In this document: in pieces, positions 10,601-18,367 of the stretch | How the letters are laid out: each line of letters opens with the position of its first letter | Numbering within the stretch: position 1 is the first letter of the stretch | Assembly: GCF_006440735.1 (NCBI RefSeq) | Contig: NZ_VFUA01000001.1 | Span: forward strand, 175,910 to 239,909 | DNA from: Mesorhizobium sp. B2-7-1 | Lineage (GTDB): Bacteria; Pseudomonadota; Alphaproteobacteria; Rhizobiales; Rhizobiaceae | Length of the DNA: 64,000 nt | Direction: 5' to 3' | Notes under the pieces: model-generated | The model's database searches: none | Seen by the model: the letters and a program-made list of their open reading frames with translations, nothing else | What the model was told of the DNA's origin: nothing | Program-made: the position numbers and the translations under genes

Positions 10601-13199
10601 GTCGGTGGCGCGCGTCGTGCTGCACACCCGCAACGGCACGATCTTCGATCAGCTCGAACGCGCCGAGACAGCGGCCCTCCAGGCCCGCGACGCCTTGCTT
10701 CAGGCGGAAGGCGGCAGCCCGCGAGAGCCCACTCCGCCGCTGCCCTTGCCGGTGCCGGCAAGCCGGGATGGAGGCGACATCGCCGCCGACGGCAACGGCC
10801 TCAGCCTGTGGAACGGCTTCGGCGGCTTCGACGGCGACGGCCGCCACTATGTGACGCGGCTTACCGGACGACGTTCGACGCCGCAGCCCTGGATCAACGT
10901 CATCTCCAACGCCTCCTTCGGCTTCCACGTCTCGGCGGAAGGCGCCGGCTTCACCTGGAGCCGCAACAGCCGCGACTACCAGCTGACGCCGTGGTCGAAC
11001 GACCCGGTGTCGAACCGGCCGGGCGAGGGCTTCTATGTCTTCGACCATGCCAGCGGCAAGGCGTTCTCGCCGATGGCAGCATTGGTTCGCGATCCGTCGA
11101 TGACCTATGAGACCTGGCACGGCCAGGGCTTTTCCACCTTCCGCTCGAAGCGCGGGCCGCTCGCGATGGACCTGACGCAGGTGGTCGACCCCGTCGATCC
11201 GGTGAAGATCACCCGGTTGCGCATCCAGAATTCCGGCTCCGCGCCGGCGCGGCTGCGCGTCTATGCCTATGCCGAATGGGTGCTGGGCGGCCACCGCTCG
11301 CGCACCGCGGCGACCATCGTGCCGACGCGGGATGCGGCAACGGGCGCGCTTCTGGCGCAGAACCCCTACGGCCTCGACTTCGGCGAGCGGGTCGCTTTCC
11401 TGGCGGCTGCCCATACCGTCCATTCGGTGACCGCTGACCGTAGCGAGTTCATCGGCAGGCATGGCACGACCGAGTATCCGCAAGCCGTGCTAGGCGGGCT
11501 CGCGCTCTCGGGTCGGATCGAGGCGGGCGACGACCCCTGCGCGGTTGTCGCCAGCGACATCGATATTCCTGCCGGCGGCGACGTCACCCTGTTCTGGCTG
11601 CTCGGCGACGCGGCCACGTCCGCCGAGGCCAGCGCGCTGGTGCAGGCCCATCGCGGCAAGGATTTCGACAAGCGCCTGGCCGACAACGAAAAGGCCTGGC
11701 GCGGCTTCCTCGACACCATTCAGGTCGAGACGCCCGACGAGGCGATGAACGCCATGGTCAACCACTGGCTGCCTTACCAGGCCGTTGCCTGCCGCATCCG
11801 CGCCCGTTCGGCTTTCTACCAGGCGAGCGGCGCTTTCGGCTTCCGCGACCAGTTGCAGGATACGCTCGCCCTTCTGGCGCACGACCCGAAGCTGGCGCGC
11901 GACCAGATCCTCAATGCCGCGCGCCGGCAGTTCCCGGAAGGCGACGTGCAGCATTGGTGGCTGCCGCGCACCGATGCCGGCGTGCGCACCATGATCTCGG
12001 ACGACGTCGTCTGGCTGGCGCATGCCACGGCCCGCTATATCGAGGTGACGGGCGACGCCGCGATCCTCAAGGAGCAGTTGCCCTTCATCGACGGCCAGCA
12101 GCTCGGCGAGGGCGAGCACGACGCCTTCTTCACGCCGGAGATCACCAAGACCACCGCGCCGCTCTATGAGCATTGCGCGCGGGCGCTCGATCTCGCGATC
12201 AAGCGCAGCAGCCCTGCCGGCCTGCCGCTTATCCTCGGCGGCGACTGGAACGACGGCATGAACCGTGTCGGCGAGGGCGGCAAGGGCGAGAGCGTGTGGC
12301 TGGGCTGGTTCCTGTTGAAGACGCTCACCGACTTCGCGCCTGTCGCCAAGGGGCAGGGCGACACCAAGCGGGCGCAGGCCTGGACCAAGCACGCGGACGC
12401 GCTGAAGCGGGCCTTGGAAAGCACCGCCTGGGACGGCCAGTGGTATCGGCGCGGCAGCTTCGACGACGGCACGCCGCTCGGCTCGCACAATTCGGACGAG
12501 TGCAAGATCGACTCCATCGCCCAGTCCTGGAGCGTGCTGTCGGGCGAGGGCGATCCCGCGCGCTCGACCACGGCCATGGAGCAGGCGACCGAGATGCTGG
12601 TCGATGATGAGCTCAAGATCGTCAAGCTGTTCACCCCGCCCTTCTCGAAAAGCGAGAAGGATCCCGGCTACATCAAGAGCTATCCGCCGGGCGTGCGGGA
12701 GAATGGCGGCCAGTACACCCATGCCGCCACCTGGTTCGTGATCGCGCTGGCCGAAATGGGCCGCACCGACGAGGCCTATCGCTGCTTCTCGATGCTGAAC
12801 CCGGTCAACCATGCTTCGGATGAGGCCGCGGCCGAACACTACCGCGTCGAGCCCTATGTCGTGGCCGCCGACATCTATTCCGGCGAAGGCAAGGGCGGCC
12901 GCGGCGGCTGGACCTGGTATACGGGCTCGGCCGGCTGGCTTTACCGCGCCGCGGTGGAGGGCATCCTCGGCATCGAGCGGCGCGGCAAAGAGATCACGTT
13001 TAGGCCGAAGCTGCCCGGGCACTGGGACGGCTACGCCGCGACGCTCAAGATGTTCGACGCAGAGGTCAAGCTTCGCGTCATCCGCGACAAAAAGACCAAG
13101 TCGATCTCGCTAGAAGTCGACGGCTCCAAGAAAAAATCGGCGTCTTTCGAGCCGAAAGCCGGCGACAAGACTGAGGTCGTCGTCAGGATACCTGCGTAA
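4617..13199 (+). CDS. ndvB: Cyclic beta-1,2-glucan synthase
   Basis: Giant 2860-aa inner-membrane enzyme (Sinorhizobium NdvB, Agrobacterium ChvB and Brucella Cgs are about 2830 aa) that initiates, elongates and cyclises periplasmic beta-1,2-glucans from UDP-glucose. Hydrophobic segments lie around residues 415-480 and 830-970. The glycosyltransferase core between them has the DAD motif (Asp634, Asp636) in YVMTLDADTRT and a HHRW motif (Arg783, Trp784). The C-terminal third is a GH94 phosphorylase-like domain with GGDWNDGMN (Asp2546), which in Brucella Cgs controls ring size. Such glucans matter for osmotic adaptation, motility and host infection. The frame is unbroken through 8.6 kb. Confidence 0.97.
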   Translation: MNIQTNPNKIEQTSAGFPAVTEAPIRSNFLPEDRLRALGVALAKGEVKELFGLAPFEFQARIRDSAKKILEVYRSTNAAQAKGETITPAAQWLLDNNYLVEETIFQVKRDLPRRFYRQLPTLTLGGGTVLPRAFVVAWSYVEHSDSSVSATMFKAIVEGFQSIEPMKIGELWALPSLLRFVLIENLRRIAVRVDRTRQMRHIANEVADRVLATDDNADRTRILSNYSAHAQDTTFATQLLYRLRDGSQNAGRALEWLEGELEKTGSDAEEIIISEHQTLSSGNVTTGNIIRGLRLINDVDWTVWFEGVSRIDTLLREKTDFADLDFFSRDQYRTAIEQLARRSDLSEYRVAEKAIELAGHTPGVTDASGVPETADPAVHTDVGFFLVGPRRQELEKAIGYRPPFYVTFKRGFAGAGWLGIVVPVFLLTALLLVLSGRALANLGLSVESITLMLALFAVPASEGALAFFNTVVALFLKPTRLVGYDYNKHGIPATARTLVVVPSLIGSRDDVEENIRNIEVHHLANTAEEIHFALLSDWPDSKTEIDAADIEILQYARDEIARLNARYPSEGSPRFYLLHRRRLYNQAQGCWMGWERKRGKLHELNLLLRGDSDTTFLPLDVPLPEKVVYVMTLDADTRTTRDAVSSLVGKLAHPLNRPHFDPVKRVVSAGYTILQPRITASLTSGDDASFFQRVFSANRGLDPYVFAVSDVYQDVFGDGSFTGKGLYHVDAFEAALKNRIDENTILSHDLLEGALARAALVTDVELVEDYPTRYSVDASRHHRWARGDWQLLGYIFDPRSGVPALSRWKMVDNLRRSVTPIFWVMACVAGWTLLPFTQAAQWQALLILSLFMAPTFDIVNGILPKSGDQTPRGHFSALARDTVFGTALVALKVLLMAHLAWMMGDAIIRTIYRLFVSRQNLLEWRTASQAAKNSGSDLGAYYGMMYGAVIIGVVGLAIPVLADSTGAFVAFFFAIFWIASPAVACWISRSAETEDRLRISSADIHALRTFARRTWHYFETFVTPEQHHLPPDNFQESPAPVVAPRTSPTNIGVYLLSVVSARDFGWISLSDAITRIDATMTTIENMPRDRGHLYNWYDTTTLKPLYPLYISAVDSGNLAGHLVAVAASCAEWAEAPSVHLQGDFEGIIDTVTILDESLDELPDDRRQLRPLRQRLADRLDGMRRAVATIKAQPEMASIRTINLAVLAGEIRKLATAVHTEAASPKSDVIADWAERLEATCEAHVHDSHNDESAVAALRAKLLALRERCRRYAFEMDFSFLMRQERKLLSIGYRVEDRQLDESCYDLLASEARLTSLFAIAKGDLPTEHWFRLGRPIVEIGFQGALMSWSGSMFEYLMPPLVMKEPQGSILNQTSKLIIKRQIQYARSKNVPWGISEAAYNARDRELTYQYTNFGVPGLGLKRGLGQNTVIAPYATILAAQFSPREAVQNLQRLRSIGALGRHGFYDAVDFTPQRVPEGTDHAVVQNYMAHHSGMSIAAVADAIFEGRLRERFHSDPVIESAELLLQEKAPRDIPTATVRTEADERSKDETETESPDSRVILDPIKALRATNVMSNGRYSVMVSATGSGYSRFGELAVTRWQPDPSEDRLGSYIFLRDTATGDWWSATAEPKRAEGERVQTLFGDDKASFTKTVGSLRSEVECMVISEGNGEGRRITLYNDGATDRHIEVTSFAELVLGNEASDNAHPAFSKMFVETEIAPNNGAIFATRRKRDKNDPDLTMVHFVTDPSGPSRDAEAETDRRAFIGRGRTIADAVAFDPGVRLSGSQGFTLDPVAALRRQVRVPANKKISLTFWTAVGANRGELDEAIARLDHQESFARQAMLAWTRSQVQTRHLGLSLTDAANVQKLARYLIYPDPFLRLPAESIASGLGRQSSLWPTSISGDFPIFLVRIGDVADLEIVAQALRFQEYMRARGMMIDFVVVNEQASSYVQDLQRAVETLCENSRLRGRELGPRQHIFAVRRDLMDEPTYKTLLSVARVVLHTRNGTIFDQLERAETAALQARDALLQAEGGSPREPTPPLPLPVPASRDGGDIAADGNGLSLWNGFGGFDGDGRHYVTRLTGRRSTPQPWINVISNASFGFHVSAEGAGFTWSRNSRDYQLTPWSNDPVSNRPGEGFYVFDHASGKAFSPMAALVRDPSMTYETWHGQGFSTFRSKRGPLAMDLTQVVDPVDPVKITRLRIQNSGSAPARLRVYAYAEWVLGGHRSRTAATIVPTRDAATGALLAQNPYGLDFGERVAFLAAAHTVHSVTADRSEFIGRHGTTEYPQAVLGGLALSGRIEAGDDPCAVVASDIDIPAGGDVTLFWLLGDAATSAEASALVQAHRGKDFDKRLADNEKAWRGFLDTIQVETPDEAMNAMVNHWLPYQAVACRIRARSAFYQASGAFGFRDQLQDTLALLAHDPKLARDQILNAARRQFPEGDVQHWWLPRTDAGVRTMISDDVVWLAHATARYIEVTGDAAILKEQLPFIDGQQLGEGEHDAFFTPEITKTTAPLYEHCARALDLAIKRSSPAGLPLILGGDWNDGMNRVGEGGKGESVWLGWFLLKTLTDFAPVAKGQGDTKRAQAWTKHADALKRALESTAWDGQWYRRGSFDDGTPLGSHNSDECKIDSIAQSWSVLSGEGDPARSTTAMEQATEMLVDDELKIVKLFTPPFSKSEKDPGYIKSYPPGVRENGGQYTHAATWFVIALAEMGRTDEAYRCFSMLNPVNHASDEAAAEHYRVEPYVVAADIYSGEGKGGRGGWTWYTGSAGWLYRAAVEGILGIERRGKEITFRPKLPGHWDGYAATLKMFDAEVKLRVIRDKKTKSISLEVDGSKKKSASFEPKAGDKTEVVVRIPA

Positions 13200-13219
13200 A
13201 GTCAAAGGCTTGGCTTGCC

Positions 13220-13261
13220 GGCCGCGCGTCCGTCTGGATGCGCGGCCAATCGCCGTTTTTT
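13220..13261 (+). terminator. Intrinsic terminator after ndvB
   Basis: GC-rich 8-bp stem GGCCGCGC (13220-13227) / GCGCGGCC (13240-13247), 12-base loop, then eight bases and a T6 run (13256-13261). It starts 20 bases after the ndvB stop and suggests ndvA has its own promoter. Confidence 0.6.
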
Positions 13262-13574
13262 ACTTGGCGCGGCTTTTGCGCCCGGTCGCGTGCCTTCCTT
13301 TAGGGCAGGCTAAGCAAGCAGCTTGTGATTAAAAATGTGGCAGCGCGGGGCAAGTGCCATTATTTTGCCGCAAGGCTGACATTTCACCTTTTATCTCAAA
13401 CCGTTAGGTGATCACGCCAGATTTCGTACCGTCGTCATCTTTTGTTCGCTAAATGGGAACGGAAGGGATAGACGACGCATTGTTTCGCGACACATTAACC
13501 GGTACGTGTCAAAAAATGGTGCGGTGCACAATACGGGCATTGAGCACTGACAAGAGTTTGGCGGAGTAGCTGAA
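13262..13574 (+). promoter_or_regulatory. ndvB-ndvA intergenic region with probable ndvA promoter
   Basis: About 310 bases after the ndvB terminator without a gene. It is more AT-rich to the eye than the flanking genes. A short inverted repeat GACAC (13489-13493) / GTGTC (13506-13510) and a GGAG ribosome site (13562-13565) before the GTG of ndvA are visible. I could not fix a -35/-10 pair with confidence. Confidence 0.4.
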
Positions 13575-15344
13575 GTGTCACTTCTGCAGATCTACTTTAG
13601 AGCGCTGGGTTATCTGGCGGCCGACAAGAAGCGCGTCGCGCTGATTTGCGGTGCCAACGTCGCGCTCGCGGCGATCGCGATCCTTGAGCCGATCCTGCTG
13701 GGTCGGGTGATCGGTGCCATTTCCGAAAAAGGCGCGGTGTTTTCGACGCTCGCCGTCTGGGCAGCCATCGGTGTCTTCAACGTCGTCGCCTTCGTTCTGG
13801 TGGCGCGCGGCGCCGATCGCTTCGCCCATGCCCGCCGCTCCGAGGTTCTGTGCCAGTCCTTCGAGCGCGTCATCACCATGCCGCTTGCCTGGCATCACCA
13901 GCGCGGCACCTCCAATTCGCTGCACACGCTGCTGCGCGCTGTCGAGACCCTGTTCAGCCTGTGGCTCGAATTCATGCGCGTGCATCTCTCGACCGCCATC
14001 GCGCTGGTGCTGCTGGTGCCGACCGCGCTTGCCATGGATATCCGCATGTCCATCGTGCTGCTTGGCCTCGGCGTGCTTTACGTCGGCATCGGCCGTATCG
14101 TCATGCGCCACACCAAGTCGGGGCAGACCGCCGTCGAGCGTCACTACCACACCGTCTTTGCCCATGTGACCGATAGCGTCAGCAACGTCGCCGTCCTGCA
14201 GAGCTACAACCGCATCGGCCACGAGACCGCGACGCTGAAGCGCTACGTCAAGGACCTGCTCGACGCGCAGAACCCTGTGCTCGACTGGTGGGCGATCGCC
14301 AACGCGCTGAACCGCCTGTCCTCGACCATCTCGATGATGATCGTGCTCTCGATCGGTGCTTATCTCGTCACCCGCGGCGAGCTTCGCGTCGGCGATGTCG
14401 TCGCCTTCACCGGCTTTGCCGGAATGCTGATCGCCCGTCTCGACCAGATGTCGGCCTTCACCACCCAGATTTCCGAGGCGCGCGCCAAGCTCGAGGATTT
14501 CTATCGCCTCGAGGACTCGGCTGCCGAAACCGCCGAGCCGGATGGCCTGCGCGATCTCACCAACGTCACCGGCCATGTCCGCTTCGAGGACGTCAGCTTC
14601 GAGTTCGCCAATTCAGGCCACGGTATCGAGCACGTCTCCTTCGAGGTCCAGGCAGGCCAGACGGTCGCCATCGTCGGCCCGACCGGCGCCGGCAAGACGA
14701 CGCTCATCAACCTATTGCAGCGCGTCTTCACGCCGTCCAGCGGCCGCATCCTGATCGATGGCATCGACACCAAGACGGTGACCCGCAAGTCGCTCCGCCA
14801 TTCGATCGCCACCGTCTTCCAGGACGCCGGCCTGCTCAACCGCTCGATCGAGGACAACATCCGCGTTGGCCGCGCCGATGCGACCTATGATGAGATCCAT
14901 GCCGCGGCCGATGCCGCCGCGGCGCAGGACTTCATCCTGTCGAAGAGCGGCGGCTACGACACCGTCGTCGGCGAGCGTGGCGGCCAGCTCTCGGGCGGCG
15001 AGCGCCAGCGTATCGCCATTGCCCGCGCCGTGCTGAAGGACGCGCCGATCCTGGTGCTCGACGAGGCGACGAGCGCGCTCGACGTCGAGACCGAGGACCG
15101 CGTCAAGGAAGCGATCGACGAGCTGCGCCGGGACCGCACGACCTTCATCATCGCTCACCGCCTGACCACGGTCCGCGACGCCGATCTCGTCGTCTTCATG
15201 GACAAGGGCAAGGTGGTCGAGATGGGCGGCTTCACGGAGCTGTCGCTGCGCAATGGCCGCTTCGCCGCCCTGCTGCGCGCCGGCGGTCTGCTCAACGACG
15301 AAGAGGTCCGCCGCCTCAGCCGTCCGGTCAACGAAGCGGCTTAA
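13575..15344 (+). CDS. ndvA: Beta-1,2-glucan export ABC transporter, permease-ATPase
   Basis: 589-aa half-transporter of the NdvA/ChvA type that exports cyclic beta-1,2-glucan from cytoplasm to periplasm, acting as a homodimer. Residues 1 to about 300 form a six-helix exporter domain; the C-terminal nucleotide-binding domain has Walker A GPTGAGKTT (about residue 368), signature LSGGERQR (about 472), Walker B LVLDEAT and the switch His in IIAHRLTT. Start is GTG with GGAG ten bases upstream. It lies 375 bases downstream of ndvB in the same direction, so synthesis and export sit together. Confidence 0.95.
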   Translation: MSLLQIYFRALGYLAADKKRVALICGANVALAAIAILEPILLGRVIGAISEKGAVFSTLAVWAAIGVFNVVAFVLVARGADRFAHARRSEVLCQSFERVITMPLAWHHQRGTSNSLHTLLRAVETLFSLWLEFMRVHLSTAIALVLLVPTALAMDIRMSIVLLGLGVLYVGIGRIVMRHTKSGQTAVERHYHTVFAHVTDSVSNVAVLQSYNRIGHETATLKRYVKDLLDAQNPVLDWWAIANALNRLSSTISMMIVLSIGAYLVTRGELRVGDVVAFTGFAGMLIARLDQMSAFTTQISEARAKLEDFYRLEDSAAETAEPDGLRDLTNVTGHVRFEDVSFEFANSGHGIEHVSFEVQAGQTVAIVGPTGAGKTTLINLLQRVFTPSSGRILIDGIDTKTVTRKSLRHSIATVFQDAGLLNRSIEDNIRVGRADATYDEIHAAADAAAAQDFILSKSGGYDTVVGERGGQLSGGERQRIAIARAVLKDAPILVLDEATSALDVETEDRVKEAIDELRRDRTTFIIAHRLTTVRDADLVVFMDKGKVVEMGGFTELSLRNGRFAALLRAGGLLNDEEVRRLSRPVNEAA

Positions 15345-15350
15345 GCTCTT

Positions 15351-15584
15351 CCCTTCTCCCCTTGTGGGGTGAGAAGCGGTCCGCGCTAGCGGACGAAAAG
15401 CCAATTGGTTGGCTTTTCGAGCTTCGAACGCCCTGAGCCTGCGAAGGGCCGGGTGGTGGCCGATCCACCCCGGCCGGGTCCCCGCTGCTCCGCAGCGTCC
15501 CGGCGTTCGCCGGCCTTTCATCGTGCCACTGGCACGATGAATTCGCTACGCGAACCGGCTGCTCACCCCACAAGGGGAGAAGGG
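15351..15584. repeat. Mosaic element bounded by a perfect 23-bp inverted repeat
   Basis: The outer arms 15351-15373 and 15562-15584 are perfect 23-bp reverse complements with the core CTCCCCTTGTGGGG. Inside are further palindromes: GTCCGC/GCGGAC (15379-15384, 15389-15394) and GAAAAGCCAA/TTGGCTTTTC (15395-15404, 15409-15418), and one centred near 15530 (TCATCGTGCCA). It fills the gap between ndvA and ccmC and encodes nothing evident. A short related copy follows ccmC. Confidence 0.8.
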
Positions 15585-15623
15585 GAATTGCCCCCGGCAC
15601 ACTGCCGGTCTATTTAGGTCGGC

Positions 15624-16382
15624 ATGAGCGACACCACCTCACGCTTGAGCGCCTGGGCCGATCTCGCCAACCCGACGCGCTTCGTCGGGCTGGCCGACAA
15701 GGTCATTCCATGGCTGGCGGCCGTTGCGGCGACCCTTCTTGGCGTCGGCCTCTATATGAGCTTCACCGCGCCGGAGGATTTCCAGCAGGGCATCACGGTG
15801 CGCATCATGTATATCCACGTGCCTTTCGCCTGGCTCGCCATGATGTGCTACACGATCATGGCGATCGCGGCGCTCGGCACGCTGGTCTGGCGCCATCCTC
15901 TGGCCGATGTGGCGCTGAAATCGGCGGCCCCGATCGGCGCCACCTTCACGGCGCTGGCGCTGATCACCGGCTCCATCTGGGGCAAGCCGATGTGGGGCAC
16001 CTGGTGGGTATGGGACGCCCGGCTGACCTCGGTCTTCGTGCTATTCCTGATGTATCTCGGCATCATCGCGCTGACCCGCGCGCTGGACGATGCCGGCCGC
16101 GCCGCCTGGGCCGCCGCCATCATCACGCTGGTCGGCTTCATCAACATCCCGATCATCAAATTCTCGGTCGACTGGTGGAACACGCTGCACCAGCCGGCCT
16201 CGGTCTTCCGCCTCGGCGGCCCGACCATCGACCCATCGATGCTGTGGCCGCTGGCCGTGATGGCGCTGGGCTTCACGTTGCTGTTCTTCGCGCTGCACCT
16301 GATGGCGATGCGCACGGAGATTTTCCGGCGCCGGGTGACGGCGATGCGCCGGGTTGCGGCACGGCAGGCGGAGCGGGTTTAG
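15624..16382 (+). CDS. ccmC: Haem export/attachment protein CcmC
   Basis: 252-aa inner-membrane protein of cytochrome c maturation System I that presents haem to CcmE. Six hydrophobic segments are apparent. The periplasmic haem-handling tryptophan-rich motif WGTWWVWDARLTS (about residues 121-133) and conserved histidines in MYIHVPFAW and NTLHQP are present, as expected of the HemYx1/CcmC family. No ccmD-sized frame follows and no ccmA/ccmB precedes, so this copy stands apart from the usual ccmABCD operon, unlike typical rhizobial arrangements. It may be co-transcribed with nothing here. Confidence 0.93.
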   Translation: MSDTTSRLSAWADLANPTRFVGLADKVIPWLAAVAATLLGVGLYMSFTAPEDFQQGITVRIMYIHVPFAWLAMMCYTIMAIAALGTLVWRHPLADVALKSAAPIGATFTALALITGSIWGKPMWGTWWVWDARLTSVFVLFLMYLGIIALTRALDDAGRAAWAAAIITLVGFINIPIIKFSVDWWNTLHQPASVFRLGGPTIDPSMLWPLAVMALGFTLLFFALHLMAMRTEIFRRRVTAMRRVAARQAERV

Positions 16383-16406
16383 CCTTCTCCCACAAGGGGA
16401 GAAGGG
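16383..16406. repeat. Short copy of the ndvA-ccmC palindromic repeat
   Basis: CCTTCTCCC followed closely by GGGGAGAAGG immediately after the ccmC stop, matching the arms of the 23-bp inverted repeat at 15351/15562. It lies between convergent genes and may act as a bidirectional terminator hairpin. Confidence 0.55.
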
Positions 16407-16417
16407 AAATGCGCTGC

Positions 16418-17476
16418 TCACCCCATCCGCCCCCTTGCCGCCACCGGCAGCGTTTCCAGCACCTTGTCGCCTTCGATCAGATGCACCTGGTCGAACAAAT
16501 TCGTCACCACGCAGCAATGATCGGGCACGACGCGTACGCGCTCGCCGATGCGTAGCTTGGCGCCGTCGGCAAGCGTGACGTTGCCGTGCTCTTCGCTCAA
16601 GCCCGTGACCCGCGCACCGGGCACGCCGAGCAACTCGCCGAACTCCGGCAGGCCGAGCGTATCGGAGGACAGCGCCTTGCTGCCGCTGTCGAGGATGGCG
16701 CGGGTCGCCGTCGGGTGGCTGACCACCGTGGCGAGCACCGTCAGCGCGCAGTCGTCCAGCGTGCCGACGCCTTTGGCGACCTGGTAGCGGTCGAGATAGA
16801 TATAGGTACCGGGCCGGTATTCGGTGACGATGCTGTCCTCGCCGGAGCGCCACATGTCTGGCGTGCCGCCGCTGGAGACGCGTTCGCATTCGAGCCCCGC
16901 CGCCGCAAGCGCCCCGCGCGCGGTCTTCAGCCAGGCGTCCGCTTCGGCGGCGCGCCCGGCCGCCGGATAGGTCATCAATCCGCCGAAGGCGAGACCCTTG
17001 GCTTTGTCGATCACTTTGGCCAGCGCCAGCGCTTCGTCTGCGCTCTGCACGCCGCAGCGGCCCATGCCGGTGTCGCACTCGATCAACACCTGCAGCGGAT
17101 GGCCGGCGTCGGTGAAGGTGGCGGCCAGCCCTTCCAGCGTCTCATAGCTGTCCGCCGTCACCGATAGCGTGACGCGCCCGTGCAGCGCCTTCAGCCGCTC
17201 CAGCTTGGCGCGGCCAAGGATGTTGTAGGGGAGAAAAATGTCGGTCAGCCCGGCATCGGTCATCACCTCGGCCTCGCCGATCTTCTGGCAGGTGATGCCG
17301 ACGGCGCCGGCGGCGACCTGCTTCTTTGCCCAGTAGGGCAGCTTGTGCGTCTTGATGTGCGGCCTGAGCTTCAACCCATGCGCGTCGGCATGTGCCTGCG
17401 CCTTCTTGATGTTGGCTTCGGCGCGGGCCGCATCGATCAGGATCGCCGGCGTGTCGAGGTCGTCTATGCTTGGCAT
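16418..17476 (-). CDS. D-threonine aldolase / D-serine dehydratase-like PLP enzyme
   Basis: 352-aa fold-type III (alanine-racemase N-domain) enzyme of the DSD1/low-specificity D-threonine aldolase group. Visible are the PLP-lysine motif RPHIKTHK near residue 45, an ECDTGMGRCGV segment, the phosphate-binding SSGGTPD, and C-terminal EEHG and PDHCC segments that carry the His and Cys metal ligands of this group. It probably cleaves D-beta-hydroxy amino acids to glycine and an aldehyde, or deaminates D-serine; sequence alone does not separate these. The ATG at 17476 is preferred over an upstream TTG (17491) because GGACGG lies just ahead of it. Confidence 0.8.
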   Translation of the reverse strand: MPSIDDLDTPAILIDAARAEANIKKAQAHADAHGLKLRPHIKTHKLPYWAKKQVAAGAVGITCQKIGEAEVMTDAGLTDIFLPYNILGRAKLERLKALHGRVTLSVTADSYETLEGLAATFTDAGHPLQVLIECDTGMGRCGVQSADEALALAKVIDKAKGLAFGGLMTYPAAGRAAEADAWLKTARGALAAAGLECERVSSGGTPDMWRSGEDSIVTEYRPGTYIYLDRYQVAKGVGTLDDCALTVLATVVSHPTATRAILDSGSKALSSDTLGLPEFGELLGVPGARVTGLSEEHGNVTLADGAKLRIGERVRVVPDHCCVVTNLFDQVHLIEGDKVLETLPVAARGRMG

Positions 17477-17666
17477 GGGATCACCGTCCAAAGCATGCCA
17501 GCCGATTCCGGCACAAGGACATGCGTTTCAAAAACTGACTGGGTTTATGGCCCCGATCCGGGCGGATGTCACGGTCCAGAGCCGCCGGTTTGCGTCGACA
17601 GCGGACCGGCATTGGGCTATTCGGAGGGACAGATTTGAGCAGGCAGCGGCCGGAAGGAAGGGAACC

Positions 17667-18353
17667 ATGAAGCGCTCCAAGATCAACGACATCATCCGCG
17701 AAGCCGACGCCTTCATCCGCTCCTTCGGCTATATCATGCCGCCCTTCGCCTATTGGTCGCCCGAAGAGATGAAGGCGCACAAGGCCGACTCCTCCGCCGT
17801 CTTCACCTCGCGCCTCGGCTGGGACATCACCGATTACGGCCAGGAGAAGTTCGACGAGCTCGGCCTGTTCCTGTTCACCGTGCGCAACGGCCGCTACGAG
17901 GACATGAAGCTCGGCATGGGCATGCTCTATGCCGAGAAGATCATGATCTCGCGCAAGGACCAGCTCTCGCCCATGCACCGACACAACATCAAGGCCGAGG
18001 ACATCATCAACCGCGGCGGCGGCAAGCTGGTGCTGGAACTGTTCATGCACGACCGTGACGGCGGCATCGACCCGAAGGCCGAAGTCTCGGTGCCGGTCGA
18101 CGGCACCATCACCAGATTGCCGGCGGGCGGGCTGCTGAAGCTCGATCCAGGCCAGAGCGTGACGCTGCTGCCCGGCGTCTGGCATGCCTTCTGGGCCGAA
18201 GGCAAGGATGTGCTGATCGGCGAGGTCTCGACGGTCAATGACGATCTCACGGACAACGTCTTCCGCGAGCCGATCGGCCGCTTCTCCAACATCGATGAGG
18301 ACGTCGCGCCGCTGCATCTGCTGGTGTCGGACTATGAGAAGTGGGTGGGATAG
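17667..18353 (+). CDS. D-lyxose/D-mannose isomerase-like cupin
   Basis: 228-aa protein of the D-lyxose ketol-isomerase family (YdaE-like cupin). The putative metal site is formed by the two His of SPMHRHNIK, the Glu in LVLELF and the His in GVWHAFWAE. Known members interconvert D-lyxose/D-xylulose or D-mannose/D-fructose. The start at 17667 follows a very strong GGAAGGAAGGGA ribosome site; upstream in-frame sequence overlaps the divergent PLP gene and is rejected. No sugar transporter or kinase adjoins it, so the physiological sugar is open. Confidence 0.85.
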   Translation: MKRSKINDIIREADAFIRSFGYIMPPFAYWSPEEMKAHKADSSAVFTSRLGWDITDYGQEKFDELGLFLFTVRNGRYEDMKLGMGMLYAEKIMISRKDQLSPMHRHNIKAEDIINRGGGKLVLELFMHDRDGGIDPKAEVSVPVDGTITRLPAGGLLKLDPGQSVTLLPGVWHAFWAEGKDVLIGEVSTVNDDLTDNVFREPIGRFSNIDEDVAPLHLLVSDYEKWVG

Positions 18354-18367
18354 GCGGGGACGCTTCG

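Noticed and set aside
4614..11483. 2289-codon open frame antisense to ndvB
   Set aside because: Its composition (runs of Arg, Ala, Gly, His, Asp), the absence of any domain, and exact coverage of a well-supported gene on the other strand show it is a by-product of GC-rich third positions.
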